Source: Spirochaetaceae bacterium (GTDB taxonomy: Bacteria; Spirochaetota; Spirochaetia; Treponematales; Breznakiellaceae). From it: a DNA stretch of 6,735 nt. This document shows positions 5,565 to 6,735 of the stretch, one piece after another. The DNA lies in the NCBI GenBank assembly GCA_031284085.1, contig JAITAM010000004.1, positions 1 through 6,735 on the forward strand, given 5' to 3'. The translations under genes and the position numbers were made by a program. A model generated the notes under the pieces. It saw nothing but the letters and a program-made list of their open reading frames with translations. It was not told the DNA's origin and made no database searches. Numbering within the stretch: position 1 is the stretch's first letter; the number at the start of each line of letters is the position of its first letter.

Positions 5565-6722
5565 ATGATTACAGTAGCACTTGTAGGAACGGGTAATATT
5601 TCCCGATTCCATATTGAGGCCTATTGTGCATTTCCGGAGCGATGCAAGATCGTAGCGCTTTGTGATATATCGGAAAAATGCATGGAAGTAAAAGAACGGT
5701 ACAATCTTACAGAGGCTGAAGTCTTTTATTCGCATACCGCAATGCTTTCGGCGATGAACGGACGGATCGATTTGGTAGACATCTGTACACCGCCGTTTTG
5801 TCATGCACATATAGCTATCGACTGCCTCAACGCAGGTTGTAATGTAGTGGTCGAGAAACCTATGGCGGCAAGTCTTGAGGAATGCGATGCCATGTTGGAT
5901 GCAGAAAAGCAAAGCGGTAAAATGCTTGCCTGCATTGCACAAAACCGGTTTCGGGATCAGTTTGCGGCGCTTAAAAAGGCGGTGGATTCGGGTTTGATAG
6001 GAAGAGTATTACATGTTCAAGTCGATTCGCTGTGGTGGCGCGGTTTGTCTTACTATGATTTGTGGTGGCGCGGCACGTGGAAGAGTGAAGGCGGCGGCTG
6101 CACCTTAAACCATGCAGTGCATCATATAGATATGCTCATCTGGATGCTTGGTATGCCGGAAAAGGTAACTGCGGTGCTTGCTAACACGGCGCACAACAAT
6201 GCGGAGGTTGAGGATATTTCTGTGGCTATTCTTCAATACCCTCAAGGGACATTAGCCCAGATAACCAGTTCCGTTGTCCATCACGGCGAGGAGCAGCAGA
6301 TCATCTTCCAAGGTGAGAAGGCCCGCGTTTCTGTGCCGTGGAAAGTCCATGCTTCTGTTGCCGCGCCGAACGGGTTCCCTAAACAAGAGCATGATGAAAG
6401 TTTAGAACGCAAGCTCAATGAGTTTGTGAATGTAGCGCCCATGCCTTACACGGTGCATAAAGGAGAACTGGAAAACATTCTCACGGCTCTTGAGCAGAAA
6501 ATCCCGCCGTTCATTACCGGCGCAGATGGACGCAATACTCTTGAGCTTATCAGTGCGATCTATAAGTCTGGTGCAAGTTCTGCTACGGTAAAGCTGCCTT
6601 TGGGAAAAGACGATCCGTTTTACACGGTGAAGGGCATTATGGCTGCTGTGCCGCATTTTTATGAAAAATCCGCTTCGCTAGCCGACTTCTCCGGTGAAAT
6701 TACAACTGGACGTAACCTATAA
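5565..6722 (+). CDS. Gfo/Idh/MocA-family NAD(P)-dependent oxidoreductase
   Basis: The 385-residue protein is complete and has the two-domain plan of the family. An N-terminal Rossmann fold begins at residue 2, with the dinucleotide motif VGTGNIS at 7-13. The EKP motif at 97-99 supplies the catalytic lysine K98. The C-terminal alpha/beta domain carries GGGCTLNHAVHHID at 176-189, where N182, H186 and D189 stand at the usual substrate and catalytic positions. Such enzymes oxidise or reduce the hydroxyls of sugars, inositols or nucleotide sugars in the cytoplasm. The paired LWWRG motifs at 156-160 and 166-170 match what I recall of one conserved subfamily, probably acting on a carbohydrate, but the substrate cannot be named. 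The start is set by AGGAGG six bases upstream and by the family N-terminus. It is divergent from valS. Only 13 bases follow its stop, so whether it heads an operon is unknown. Confidence 0.88.
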   Translation: MITVALVGTGNISRFHIEAYCAFPERCKIVALCDISEKCMEVKERYNLTEAEVFYSHTAMLSAMNGRIDLVDICTPPFCHAHIAIDCLNAGCNVVVEKPMAASLEECDAMLDAEKQSGKMLACIAQNRFRDQFAALKKAVDSGLIGRVLHVQVDSLWWRGLSYYDLWWRGTWKSEGGGCTLNHAVHHIDMLIWMLGMPEKVTAVLANTAHNNAEVEDISVAILQYPQGTLAQITSSVVHHGEEQQIIFQGEKARVSVPWKVHASVAAPNGFPKQEHDESLERKLNEFVNVAPMPYTVHKGELENILTALEQKIPPFITGADGRNTLELISAIYKSGASSATVKLPLGKDDPFYTVKGIMAAVPHFYEKSASLADFSGEITTGRNL

Positions 6723-6735
6723 AGCGCTGAGTTAT

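Overview
The window holds five protein genes: four on the minus strand and one on the plus strand at the right. No RNA gene, insertion sequence or CRISPR array was seen. The sequence has intermediate GC by eye. The genes are housekeeping or metabolic types, and the proteins look to me like those of a spirochaete, with a host-associated Treponema as best guess. That assignment comes from recalled resemblance of the small membrane protein and the valyl-tRNA synthetase, not from a search, so it is weak.

Layout from the left. Positions 1-366 hold no convincing gene, but they carry a well-formed sigma70-type promoter pointing left, out of the window. A perfect inverted repeat and a pair of 10-bp direct repeats sit on that promoter. 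Next comes a tightly packed minus-strand operon, transcribed from about 2306 down to 367. It encodes an HD-domain protein resembling small alarmone (ppGpp) hydrolases, a short exported membrane-anchored protein of unknown function, and an RluD-type 23S rRNA pseudouridine synthase. The junctions are an ATGA overlap and a TAATG overlap, so the three are probably translationally coupled. The coupling sets the starts of the second and third genes at 1673 and 1251, rather than at the longer GTG and TTG alternatives.

Positions 2240-2378, between valS and this operon, are packed with inverted repeats. The last is a strong intrinsic terminator whose U-run ends directly at the first ATG of the HD gene. 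A plausible promoter lies just upstream of it, so the terminator may act as an attenuator for the operon as well as ending valS transcription.

valS (2379-5003, minus) is an intact valyl-tRNA synthetase with a good promoter and ribosome binding site. The 561-bp divergent gap 5004-5564 carries the valS promoter and a 34-nt near-perfect palindrome. The plus-strand gene (5565-6722) is a complete Gfo/Idh/MocA-family NAD(P)-dependent oxidoreductase of unknown substrate.

No obviously new multi-gene system is present. The items most worth a second look are the promoter/hairpin/terminator leader in front of the HD gene, the coupling of a possible alarmone hydrolase to a ribosome-modifying enzyme, and the palindromic sites at the left edge and upstream of the oxidoreductase.
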